Source: Bacteriovoracaceae bacterium
GTDB lineage: Bacteria; Bdellovibrionota; Bacteriovoracia; Bacteriovoracales; Bacteriovoracaceae
Assembly (NCBI GenBank): GCA_023146355.1
Contig: JAGLCH010000291.1
Span: 1-25,864, forward strand
Length of the DNA stretch: 25,864 bases
Direction of reading: 5' to 3'
In this document: one piece after another, positions 15,186 through 21,896 of the stretch
Layout of the letters: each line of letters opens with the position of its first letter
How positions within the stretch are numbered: position 1 is the stretch's first letter
The notes under the pieces: generated by a model
What the model saw: only the letters and a program-made list of their open reading frames with translations
Database searches by the model: none
Told to the model about the DNA's origin: nothing
Translations under genes and position numbers: made by a program

Positions 15186-15205
15186 TAGGAACATCATAGT
15201 TCCTA
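15186..15205 (-). promoter_or_regulatory. Leader stem-loop of metalloprotease copy 2
   Basis: TAGGAAC-ATCATA-GTTCCTA forms a 7-bp perfect stem with a 6-base loop, 2 bases upstream of the AAGGAGG ribosome site. The stem matches that of copy 1 while the loop does not. Confidence 0.5.
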
Positions 15206-15221
15206 CATTTTTATTTTTTGA

Positions 15222-15250
15222 ATTATGGCCAACATCTTTCATGAAGTCTA
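15222..15250 (-). promoter_or_regulatory. Promoter of metalloprotease copy 2
   Basis: On the minus strand TAGACT (15250-15245), 17 bases, CATAAT (15227-15222). About 40 further bases upstream also align with copy 1 (AAGTCTAGAA and GAGATGTAAG on the plus strand). Confidence 0.6.
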
Positions 15251-15393
15251 GAATTTGAGAAGAGATGTAAGTAAATATAAGTGACTAGAAAAGTCGGTCT
15301 TCTGAAAGGCGTAGTAGAAACGAATATGATAGTTTAAAAGTTTTCTTTATCTTATTTGCGCCTGTAAGAATCCCTGCGCTAATAGCTTTAAGA

Positions 15394-15432
15394 TTGGTGA
15401 TGGTGCGCGATGATGTTATCATTATGAATGAT
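15394..15432 (+). promoter_or_regulatory. umuDC promoter with overlapping palindromic operator
   Basis: TTGGTG (15394-15399), 17 bases, TATCAT (15417-15422). A perfect inverted repeat ATCATT-ATG-AATGAT at 15418-15432 covers the -10. umuDC is SOS-controlled in other bacteria, so this is my candidate repressor (LexA-like) site. It matches neither CTGTN8ACAG nor the TTACN3GTAA box reported for Bdellovibrio. Confidence 0.45.
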
Positions 15433-15453
15433 TTCAGCTAAGGACTCTTTTAA

Positions 15454-15867
15454 ATGACTGACATACCGAAGAAAGGTAATGCAAAGGTGACTGTTTATCA
15501 GTCTCGTGTGCAGGCAGGATTTCCGTCACCTGCAGATGACTATAAAGATGGTACTCTTGATCTAAATGAACTCTTAATTAATAATCCCCCCGCAACATTC
15601 TTTGTAAGAGTACAGGGAGATTCTATGATTGATGCTGGGATCTTTGATGGAGATCTTTTAATTGTTGACCGTTCCCTTGAAGCTCGAAGTGGGCAGGTGA
15701 TTATTGCCATGGTCAATAACGACTTTACAGTGAAAAGGTTTATTAAGGTTTCAGATAAACAAGTTACCCTCCAAGCTGAAAATAAGCAGCATAAAGATAT
15801 TGAAGTAGGTGTCGATTCGGACTTTTCTATCTGGGGAGTTGTCACTAACTCCATCCACTCTTTTTAA
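15454..15867 (+). CDS. umuD: UmuD-like subunit of error-prone polymerase V (S24 autoprotease)
   Basis: UmuD is self-cleaved on RecA filaments to UmuD', which joins UmuC in translesion polymerase V. The 137 residues show the cleavage site A21-G22 in QAGFPSP, the nucleophile S57 in VQGDSMIDAGI and the Lys base K94 in FTVKRF. The 37-residue Ser-Lys spacing equals that of E. coli UmuD (S60/K97). There is no LexA-type DNA-binding domain. AAGGA lies 9 bases before the ATG. umuC follows after 2 bases. Confidence 0.93.
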   Translation: MTDIPKKGNAKVTVYQSRVQAGFPSPADDYKDGTLDLNELLINNPPATFFVRVQGDSMIDAGIFDGDLLIVDRSLEARSGQVIIAMVNNDFTVKRFIKVSDKQVTLQAENKQHKDIEVGVDSDFSIWGVVTNSIHSF

Positions 15868-15869
15868 TT

Positions 15870-17123
15870 ATGGGTAAACTATTTGGTCTCATCGATTGTA
15901 ATAATTTTTATGTATCCTGCGAGAGACTTTTTAGGCCAGTTCTTAATACTCAACCTGTAATTGTACTCTCTAATAATGACGGCTGTGTTGTTTCAAGAAG
16001 TAAAGAGGCCAAAGATATTGGCATTCCCATGGCAGCACCTTTTTTTAAGGTTATACCTCTGATCAAAAAATATGGGGTCAGCGTTTTTTCTAGTAATTAT
16101 GTTCTTTATGGTGATATCTCCTCCCGAGTAATGAGGGTCATTTCTGAAAATGTTCCCGATATTGAGGTGTACTCCATCGATGAAGCATTTGTTGATCTCT
16201 CTGAGATGGATGAGGAGAAGGCCTACGCGATGATGAGTGAGTTGGTGAAAAAGATTTATAAGTGGGTTGGCGTTCCCGTTACCGTCGGAATCGCTCCCAC
16301 ACGTACTCTTGCAAAAGTAGCTTGCAACGAGGCAAAGAAGATTGGGATTGAATGCCTAAGTCTTTGCAGTGATCGAATGCAGGATCAAGTTCTTAAGAAA
16401 ACTCCTGTTGGAGATATCTGGGGAATAGGGCGCCAGAGTAAGGAAAAACTTTATTTCGCTGGAGTAAAGTCTGCATTAGAACTCAAATACGCAGATATGC
16501 GCGAAGTAGAGACAATTCTTGGAGTTGTTGGTAAGAGGAAAGTTCTTGAGTTAAATAATCTAGACTCTGTCGCTAGTGATTCCATTTATGAGCATAAGAA
16601 AAGTATCTCATCTTCAAAATCATTTTCTAAGAGCATTGTTGAGCTTGATGATCTTAGAGAGGCAATAATATTTTATGCTACTCGAACTGCTGAAAAACTA
16701 AGAGGGCAGGGATCAGTATGTCAGCAGGTATCAGTGTTTATAACTACAGGGCCTTTTGCTGAAAAACATTACTATAATTCAAAAAACATTTTTTTTGCAA
16801 CACCCTCGGGATCAACGAAAAAAATTATTAATGCTGCTCTTCATTCTCTTGATACTATTTTTCGTGAGGGGGTGGAATACAAAAAGGCCGGAGTCTCTCT
16901 TGGTGGAATTGTTTCGGAGAGTGAGTACCAGGTTAGCCTATTTGACCCCGTTGATGAAGTTGATGATAACTTGATGAAGGCAATGGATAAAATCAATGGA
17001 AAACTTGGAAGAGATTCTGTAAACTTTGGTGTGGTGAAAAAGAAATCACCGTGGCAGTCAAACGCCAATTACAAATCACAAAATTACACTACTAGCTGGA
17101 GTGAAATTTTAAAGGTGAAGTGA
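15870..17123 (+). CDS. umuC: Error-prone DNA polymerase V catalytic subunit
   Basis: This is a Y-family translesion polymerase. The metal ligands are D9 in LIDCNNFYVSCERLF and D104-E105 in VYSIDEAFVDLSE. The conserved VVLSNNDGC-type block appears as VIVLSNNDGCVVSRS, and the helix-hairpin-helix region around GIGRQSKEKL is present. The C-terminal little-finger domain includes SSSKSFSK, and the UmuC tail has the segment YQVSLFD, which resembles a beta-clamp-binding peptide. At 417 residues it matches E. coli UmuC. Its ATG lies 2 bases after umuD without its own ribosome site, so it is probably translated by coupling. It overlaps the next gene by TGATG. Confidence 0.95.
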   Translation: MGKLFGLIDCNNFYVSCERLFRPVLNTQPVIVLSNNDGCVVSRSKEAKDIGIPMAAPFFKVIPLIKKYGVSVFSSNYVLYGDISSRVMRVISENVPDIEVYSIDEAFVDLSEMDEEKAYAMMSELVKKIYKWVGVPVTVGIAPTRTLAKVACNEAKKIGIECLSLCSDRMQDQVLKKTPVGDIWGIGRQSKEKLYFAGVKSALELKYADMREVETILGVVGKRKVLELNNLDSVASDSIYEHKKSISSSKSFSKSIVELDDLREAIIFYATRTAEKLRGQGSVCQQVSVFITTGPFAEKHYYNSKNIFFATPSGSTKKIINAALHSLDTIFREGVEYKKAGVSLGGIVSESEYQVSLFDPVDEVDDNLMKAMDKINGKLGRDSVNFGVVKKKSPWQSNANYKSQNYTTSWSEILKVK

Positions 17124-17548
17124 TGAAAATTTTAACTTTAGTATTTATAGTTTTACTTTGCAGTAAATCCTACGGGGATGATATTCAAAGTTTTTTGCAA
17201 CAATTACAAGAGATGCGTAAAGCGGCCTTTGATTCTGTAAATGATGTGGAGGGCGCCATTGGCGCATTCAATTCACGTCCATCTGTAAAGCATCGCTATC
17301 ATCATAGCACTACAGGTGTATCTGTTGAATTTGATCTCCCAAAAGATCCGAACTCTGAACTCACTCTTGATATTCAAGAACACTATATTGTTGTCGGTGC
17401 GAAGATTATTAATCGGGTTGGGAACTCTTACAGTCAACGTCAGTACCAGACCACTGCGCAGCTACCTGCTGGAATAAACTTTGAAAGGCCAAGGATTGAG
17501 CAAACAAAAGAAAAACTTTTAATTCACTTTAAAAAAAAAGGCCTCTAG
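17123..17548 (+). CDS. Exported small protein with alpha-crystallin (Hsp20)-like domain
   Basis: The product is 141 residues with a cleavable signal peptide (KILTLVFIVLLCSKSYG), so it should be periplasmic or secreted. Residues about 20-45 are a Gln/charged helix. Residues about 64-137 read like the beta-sandwich of small heat-shock proteins: VSVEFDLP, LTLDIQEHYIVVGAKI, the loop QYQTTAQLPAGI, and a final strand EKLLIHFKKK. Typical Hsp20 proteins are cytosolic, so export is unusual. AAGG at 17112-17115 and the TGATG overlap with umuC support ATG 17123 over GTG 17120. The last codons lie in the left arm of the terminator. A chaperone role is inferred from fold resemblance only; no link to translesion synthesis is known to me. 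Confidence 0.65.
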   Translation: MKILTLVFIVLLCSKSYGDDIQSFLQQLQEMRKAAFDSVNDVEGAIGAFNSRPSVKHRYHHSTTGVSVEFDLPKDPNSELTLDIQEHYIVVGAKIINRVGNSYSQRQYQTTAQLPAGINFERPRIEQTKEKLLIHFKKKGL

Positions 17549-17567
17549 ATAATAATTAGAGGCCTTT
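17537..17567. terminator. Bidirectional terminator between the umuC operon and the protease array
   Basis: An 11-bp stem, AAAGGCCTCTA (17537-17547) with TAGAGGCCTTT (17557-17567), has an A-run on the left that reads as a U-run on the minus strand. It serves the convergent ends at 17548 and 17591. The same AAGGCCTCT core recurs in the terminators at 19185 and 20108. Confidence 0.88.
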
Positions 17568-17590
17568 CCACTATTTTAAATTTATTCATT

Positions 17591-18325
17591 TTATCTGTTT
17601 AAATCATCTTTTTCCATTTGAATACAGTTGTCGATTGCCTTTTGAAATCTCTCTCGCGCAGCAAGCATTGTCCCAATGTTTGTTCCGTACAGACATCCAC
17701 CATGTGTGTGAATACCAATGATTTTACTTGTTTCTCTTTCAACAATTGCTGCTCCAGAGTTACCACCTAGAGTATCTATGTTATGCCTAATTCGTGATCT
17801 TCCGTCGGGCATAAGCTCCCCATGGCCTATTTGTTGCGCATAGTTTCTGCTCGGCTCATCATCTTGACCATAACCTGTGATTGCTAATTCAAGAGGAATC
17901 TTCGGCACTTCAAAAGAATATTCATATGTACCTTGAATATCACCTGCAAACTTACCTGTGATTGCGTTTGGTTTTGTTCTATACACCATCCAGTCTAATC
18001 CTGTGCCAAAGCTTTGAGAGTCAATGACATCATTTTTAAAATAAACACTTTCAGGTCCAGGATGAACAATTACTTTATCAAGAGATGGTTCTGTATTAAA
18101 TTCAATAACCGCAGCATAATCCTTACAGTGACCTGCAGATACTACGCATGATTTACTAATCAGAGTGCCAGTGCATCCGCTAGAAGAGTCAGTTTTTTTA
18201 AGCATTCTTCCAACTGGGAGTTCGTTAGAGGGAACTCTGTCGTCGGTTAATCCACATTGGTTTTTTTCAACAGCGTATGTTGACGAGATAAGACCTAAGA
18301 GAGCAATTATTATAATTCCTTTCAT
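17591..18325 (-). CDS. Secreted S1-family serine protease, glutamyl-endopeptidase-like, paralogue 1
   Basis: This trypsin-fold protease of 244 residues has a signal peptide ending ISSTYA. The catalytic triad is H66 (VVSAGHCKDY), D111 (GLDWMVYR) and S190 (DTLGGNSGAAIV). The pocket segment IIGIHTHGGC carries His206 at the place of the His that recognises acidic P1 residues in V8/glutamyl endopeptidases, so cleavage after Glu or Asp is a reasonable guess. Two Cys flank the active His as in chymotrypsin (CVVSAGHC), with further conserved Cys near 24, 51, 211 and 234. There is no IVGG activation site; the equivalent stretch is ELPVGRMLKK. Its ATG overlaps the stop of paralogue 2 (ATGA), so it is the second gene of a bicistronic unit. 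Confidence 0.9.
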   Translation of the reverse strand: MKGIIIIALLGLISSTYAVEKNQCGLTDDRVPSNELPVGRMLKKTDSSSGCTGTLISKSCVVSAGHCKDYAAVIEFNTEPSLDKVIVHPGPESVYFKNDVIDSQSFGTGLDWMVYRTKPNAITGKFAGDIQGTYEYSFEVPKIPLELAITGYGQDDEPSRNYAQQIGHGELMPDGRSRIRHNIDTLGGNSGAAIVERETSKIIGIHTHGGCLYGTNIGTMLAARERFQKAIDNCIQMEKDDLNR

Positions 18326-19059
18326 TTATTCAGATCTTCTTTTTCTTGCTGCAAGCAGGTCTCAATTGCCTTTTGAAATCTTTCGTGACTCGCAAGCATT
18401 GTCCCCTTATTTGATCCTTTTGAACATCCACCAGTCGTGTGAATTCCAATGATTTTATTTGTTGATCTTTCAACAACAACAGAACCGGAATTACCACCTC
18501 TAGTATCTACTTGGTATTTTAATGCTGTTCCAACAATCTCAGTGAGTTCTCCGTAACCAACTTGTTGAGCAAAATTGTGTTCCGGTCGGTCATCTTTTCC
18601 ATAGCCTGTAATGACTAGGTCAATAGGAACTACAGGCATTTCGTAAGACAGTTCATATGTTCCTTGGACATCACCGGCATACTCCCCCGTAATGGCATTT
18701 GGTTTTACCCGATATACAAGCCAGTCGTTTCCAGTAAAGCCCTTTTTAAAGTCAATTATTTCATCGCTGAAATAAATGTTTTTAGGTCCTGGGTGAATAA
18801 TCCTACCACGAACTGACGGGACGGTATTAAATTCAATTACATAGGTGTTTTTTTTACAGTGACCTGCAGATACTACACAGGTTTTACTGATTAGAGTTCC
18901 AGTACACCCTGAAGATGCATCAGTGGCCTTTAGCATCCTTCCTATTGGGCGGTCGAAGGAGAGAACTCTATCATTGGTCGGTCCACATTGAGTTTTTTCA
19001 ATGGCGTAAGTTGACGATAGAATACCGATAAGGCCAATCGCGATAATTACTTTCATCAT
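18322..19059 (-). CDS. Secreted S1-family serine protease, paralogue 2
   Basis: The product has 245 residues with a signal peptide ending LSSTYA. Triad: H67 (VVSAGHCKK), D112 (GNDWLVYRVKP) and S191 (DTRGGNSGSVVV); the acidic-specificity His is H207 in IIGIHTTGGC. The frame reads back to ATG 19119, but that would cross the promoter. AAGGA at 19067-19071 and the signal peptide set the start at 19059 or the adjacent ATG 19056. It is first in the unit with paralogue 1. The loop after the active His (CKKNTYV) differs from the CKDYA of most siblings, and VGTALKYQVDTR replaces the usual IxHNIDT stretch. Confidence 0.9.
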   Translation of the reverse strand: MMKVIIAIGLIGILSSTYAIEKTQCGPTNDRVLSFDRPIGRMLKATDASSGCTGTLISKTCVVSAGHCKKNTYVIEFNTVPSVRGRIIHPGPKNIYFSDEIIDFKKGFTGNDWLVYRVKPNAITGEYAGDVQGTYELSYEMPVVPIDLVITGYGKDDRPEHNFAQQVGYGELTEIVGTALKYQVDTRGGNSGSVVVERSTNKIIGIHTTGGCSKGSNKGTMLASHERFQKAIETCLQQEKEDLNK

Positions 19060-19091
19060 TAATTTATCCTTTTTAAATATTTCGTTAATTA

Positions 19092-19120
19092 ATGTTAGTT
19101 TGGGAATTCCAAAATGCAAA
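19092..19120 (-). promoter_or_regulatory. Promoter of the paralogue 2-1 unit
   Basis: On the minus strand TTTGCA, 17 bases, TAACAT. The spacer contains the palindrome GGAATTCC (19103-19110). The same arrangement recurs before paralogues 3 and 5. Confidence 0.55.
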
Positions 19121-19208
19121 CCATAAAAAAAGTTTTAGGCCACCGCTCTTTATTTCAGCCACTTGGCAATTTAACTTATAAAAAAAGGCCTCTACAATTA
19201 GAGGCCTT
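19101..19208. repeat. Duplicated intergenic segment, copy A
   Basis: From the promoter spacer to the AAGGCCTCT terminator this segment aligns with 20027-20137. Shared strings include CTCTTTATTTCA and AATTTAACTTATAAAAAAAG. Both copies lie between a downstream promoter and an upstream terminator, so the repeat marks the borders of the duplicated gene unit. Confidence 0.75.
19185..19208 (-). terminator. Intrinsic terminator of paralogue 3
   Basis: AAGGCCTCTA (19185-19194) pairs with TAGAGGCCTT (19199-19208) around a CAAT loop. The plus-strand A-run at 19179-19186 is the U-tract of the minus-strand transcript. Confidence 0.88.
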
Positions 19209-19237
19209 CTCATAATTTTTAAGTTTATTTATTCTAC

Positions 19238-19987
19238 TTACAGCTCATCTCTTTCCATTTTAAGACAGTTTTCAATTGCCTCTTGAAATTTCTTCCGAGT
19301 CGCAAGCATTGTTCCCTTATTTGTTCTGCTACCTTCTGAAGAGGAAATGCCACATCCGCCGTGTGTATGAACACCAATCAGCGTATTTGATATTCTTTCA
19401 ACAATGGCCGCTCCAGAGTTACCAGCTTCGGTATCTATATTGTGTCCAAGTATTGTTCCTTCAGCAGTACGAAGTTCTCCGTAACCCACTTGTTGTGCAA
19501 AGTTTGCTTTTCTTTCTTCGGATCTTCCGTAACCTGTAATTACTAAGTCAAGAGGTACCTCTGGCATTTCAAAAGAAAAATTGTATGAGCCTTGAAGATC
19601 ACCTGCAAGCTCACCTGTGACCCTATTTGGACGTACTCTAAATACCATCCAGTCATTTCCCTCTCCCGAATTTTCAAAGTCAATAATATCATTTTTAAAA
19701 TAAATGTTTTCAGGTCCAGGATGAATAATTATCCACAAAATAGATGCCCTTGTATTGAATTCAACAAGGTTAGCATAGTCCTTACAGTGACCTGCAGATA
19801 CCATGCAAGTTCTACTAATTAGAGTTCCAGTACATCCTGCGTCGGCATTAGTTGTTTTAAGCATTCTTCCTACTGAGGGATCATAAGAGAGAACTCTCTC
19901 ATCAGTTGGTCCACATTGTGATTTTTCAATAGCATATGCTTGTGATAGAAGGCCGATTAAGCCAAGTGCAATAATTGCTTTCATCAT
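19238..19987 (-). CDS. Secreted S1-family serine protease, paralogue 3
   Basis: The product has 249 residues with a signal peptide ending LLSQAYA. Triad: H67 (MVSAGHCKDY), D112 (GNDWMVFRVRP) and S191. The serine loop reads DTEAGNSGAA, with Ala where the siblings have Gly. His207 of LIGVHTHGGC keeps the acidic-specificity position. A 9-residue Ser/Gly insert (GISSSEGSRT region) follows that Cys. It is a single-gene unit with its own promoter and terminator, and AAGGA lies 7 bases before the first of two adjacent ATGs. Confidence 0.9.
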   Translation of the reverse strand: MMKAIIALGLIGLLSQAYAIEKSQCGPTDERVLSYDPSVGRMLKTTNADAGCTGTLISRTCMVSAGHCKDYANLVEFNTRASILWIIIHPGPENIYFKNDIIDFENSGEGNDWMVFRVRPNRVTGELAGDLQGSYNFSFEMPEVPLDLVITGYGRSEERKANFAQQVGYGELRTAEGTILGHNIDTEAGNSGAAIVERISNTLIGVHTHGGCGISSSEGSRTNKGTMLATRKKFQEAIENCLKMERDEL

Positions 19988-20016
19988 AAATTTATCCTTT
20001 TTTTATTTTGTTGATT

Positions 20017-20045
20017 AATGTAGTCTAGAAATTCCAATATGGAAA
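20017..20045 (-). promoter_or_regulatory. Promoter of paralogue 3
   Basis: On the minus strand TTTCCA, 17 bases, TACATT. The spacer holds TTGGAATTTC, the imperfect form of the GGAATTCC palindrome, followed by TCTAGA. Confidence 0.5.
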
Positions 20046-20137
20046 CAATAAAAAGAGTATTAGGTCACCCCTCTTTATTTCACCCACTGGAATTTAACTT
20101 ATAAAAAAAGGCCTCTAAATATTAATTCAGAGGCCTT
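20027..20137. repeat. Duplicated intergenic segment, copy B
   Basis: This is the partner of 19101-19208 with scattered substitutions and small indels. It spans the upstream half of the paralogue 3 promoter and the terminator of paralogue 4. Confidence 0.75.
20108..20137 (-). terminator. Intrinsic terminator of the paralogue 5-4 unit
   Basis: AAGGCCTCT (20108-20116) pairs with AGAGGCCTT (20129-20137) around a 12-base A/T-rich loop. The A-run at 20103-20109 gives the minus-strand U-tract. Confidence 0.85.
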
Positions 20138-20161
20138 CTCACTATCTTAAATTTATTTCTT

Positions 20162-20911
20162 TTACTTGCTTAGATCATCTTTTTCCATTTGAAGACAGCT
20201 TTCAATTGCTTTTCTAAATCTCTTTTGAGTTGCAAGCATAGTCCCAATGTTTGTTCCTTCGTTTCCTGTGACACGACATCCACCATCTGTATGAATACCA
20301 ATGACTTTATTTGATATTCTTTCAACAATGACTGATCCGGAGGTGCCACCTTGAGTATCTATATTGTGCCCAATTACTGTTCTCTTGGCAGTAATAAGTT
20401 CTCCGTGGCCCACTTGTTGTGCAAAGTTTTTATCTGGTTCTATGTCACGGCCATAGCCTATAAGAACTAAGTCAAGAGGAACTGTAGGTACCTTAAAAGA
20501 TAACTCGTAAGTGCCTTGAGCATCACCTGCAAATTTACCTGTGATTTTATTTGGATGTACTCTGAACACCATCCAGTCGTATCCGGCGCCAAACTTTTGG
20601 TGGCCAACGATATCCTTTTTGAAATATACACTTTCAGGCCCAGGGTGAACAATGACTCCATCAACAGATGCCTCTGTGTTGAATTCAATAACCTCAGCGT
20701 AGTCCTTACAGTGACCAGCAGATAATACGCAAGTTTTACTAATCATAGTTCCAGTACAACCTCCAAATGCATCCGTCTTTTTAAGCATTCGTCCAATTGG
20801 GCGGTCGTAGGAGAGAACTCTGTCATCAGTTGATCCACATTGAGTTTTTTCAACAGCGAATGTTGACGATAGAAGCCCGACGAGGCCAAGTGCGATAATT
20901 CCTTTCATCAT
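20162..20911 (-). CDS. Secreted S1-family serine protease, paralogue 4
   Basis: The product has 249 residues with a signal peptide ending LLSSTFA. Triad: H67 (VLSAGHCKDY), D112 (GYDWMVFRVHP) and S191 in DTQGGTSGSVIV. Thr replaces the usual Asn/Asp before the active Ser, which may affect the oxyanion hole. His207 is kept in VIGIHTDGGC. AAGGA at 20920-20924 runs into an ATG at 20920 but lies 8 bases before ATG 20911, which I choose. The gene follows paralogue 5 by about 50 bases with no clear promoter or terminator between them, so they form one unit. Confidence 0.9.
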   Translation of the reverse strand: MMKGIIALGLVGLLSSTFAVEKTQCGSTDDRVLSYDRPIGRMLKKTDAFGGCTGTMISKTCVLSAGHCKDYAEVIEFNTEASVDGVIVHPGPESVYFKKDIVGHQKFGAGYDWMVFRVHPNKITGKFAGDAQGTYELSFKVPTVPLDLVLIGYGRDIEPDKNFAQQVGHGELITAKRTVIGHNIDTQGGTSGSVIVERISNKVIGIHTDGGCRVTGNEGTNIGTMLATQKRFRKAIESCLQMEKDDLSK

Positions 20912-20967
20912 AAAATTCATCCTTGTTTTTTATTTACTTACCCTAACTTTAGCTCGGGGTCCCGTTA

Positions 20968-21711
20968 TTAATAATATTCATCCATTAGAAGACAATTTTT
21001 AATTGCCTCTTGAAATTTCTTTTGGCCTGCAAGCATTGTCCCCTTATTTGAGGTGTTATTTCCTCCGTAGGCGCTACATCCACCGTGGGTATGAATACCT
21101 ATTATCTTGTTTGATTCTTTTGCAACAATGACTGCTCCAGAGTTACCACCTTGGGTATCTACATTGTGTTCAATCCTTGTCCTACTAGTAGCAATAAGTT
21201 CACCGTGGCCCACTTGCTGCGCAAGGTTTGTATCTGATTCTTTGTCACGTCCATAGCCAGTAATAACTAAATCAAGAGGGGCAACTGGCTTTTGGAAAGA
21301 AAATTCATATGTTCCTTGAACATCACCTGCATACTCACCTGTGATTTGATTTGGATGTACTCTAAATACCATCCAGTCATACCCAGCACCTACATTTTGG
21401 TAGTCAATAATACTACTTTTAAAATAAATACTTTCAAGTCCAGGGTGAACGATTTTTCCACCAACAGATGCTTCTGTATTAAATTCAATAACGTTAGCAT
21501 GCTCATTACAGTGACCCGCAGATACTATACATGATTTACTAATTAGAGTTCCAGTACATCCACCAGAAGAATTCTTCTTTTTAAGCATTCTTCCAATTGG
21601 GAGGTCGTAAGAGAGGACTCTTTCATCAGTCATTCCACATTGAGTTTTTTCAACCGCGTATGTTGATGATAAAAGTCCGATAAGAGAAAGCGCGATAATT
21701 TTTTTAACCAT
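20968..21711 (-). CDS. Secreted S1-family serine protease, paralogue 5
   Basis: The product has 247 residues with a signal peptide ending LLSSTYA. Triad: H67 (IVSAGHCNEH), D112 (GYDWMVFRVHP) and S191 (DTQGGNSGAVIV), with His207 in IIGIHTHGGC. It is most like paralogue 4 in the middle (GAGYDWMVFRVHPN in both), as expected for the latest duplication or for gene conversion. AAGGA lies 7 bases before the ATG. It is first in the two-gene unit and carries the best promoter of the three. Confidence 0.9.
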   Translation of the reverse strand: MVKKIIALSLIGLLSSTYAVEKTQCGMTDERVLSYDLPIGRMLKKKNSSGGCTGTLISKSCIVSAGHCNEHANVIEFNTEASVGGKIVHPGLESIYFKSSIIDYQNVGAGYDWMVFRVHPNQITGEYAGDVQGTYEFSFQKPVAPLDLVITGYGRDKESDTNLAQQVGHGELIATSRTRIEHNVDTQGGNSGAVIVAKESNKIIGIHTHGGCSAYGGNNTSNKGTMLAGQKKFQEAIKNCLLMDEYY

Positions 21712-21742
21712 TTAGTACATCCTTGTTTTATTGATTTATTAA

Positions 21743-21771
21743 ATTTTAGTACGGGAATTTCAAAATGAAAA
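21743..21771 (-). promoter_or_regulatory. Promoter of the paralogue 5-4 unit
   Basis: On the minus strand TTTTCA, 17 bases, TAAAAT. The spacer contains TTGAAATTCCC, the third version of the conserved spacer element. Confidence 0.6.
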
Positions 21772-21896
21772 CACCTGATCAAATCACTTGGGAATGCTGT
21801 AGATTTCAAGCACTTAGGAAGCACCTGACTAAAAGGGTAAAGTTTATTTTGTTATTGCCGATTAGGTAAGTAGTTGAATAGCGATAAGGAGGGAGT

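Noticed and set aside
15171..15242. N-terminal extension of metalloprotease copy 2 from ATG 15242
   Set aside because: It crosses the promoter, the leader stem and the AAGGAGG ribosome site, and is not conserved in copy 1.
15301..15453. TTACN3GTAA or CTGTN8ACAG LexA boxes before umuD
   Set aside because: I looked for both on both strands and found no acceptable match; only the ATCATT-ATG-AATGAT repeat stands out.
19060..19119. N-terminal extension of protease paralogue 2 from ATG 19119
   Set aside because: It overlaps the conserved promoter; the signal peptide and AAGGA point to 19059.
20943..20960. CGGGGTCCCG repeat between paralogues 5 and 4 as a terminator
   Set aside because: The stem is at most 4 bp with a 2-base loop and no U-tract follows; the two genes look co-transcribed.
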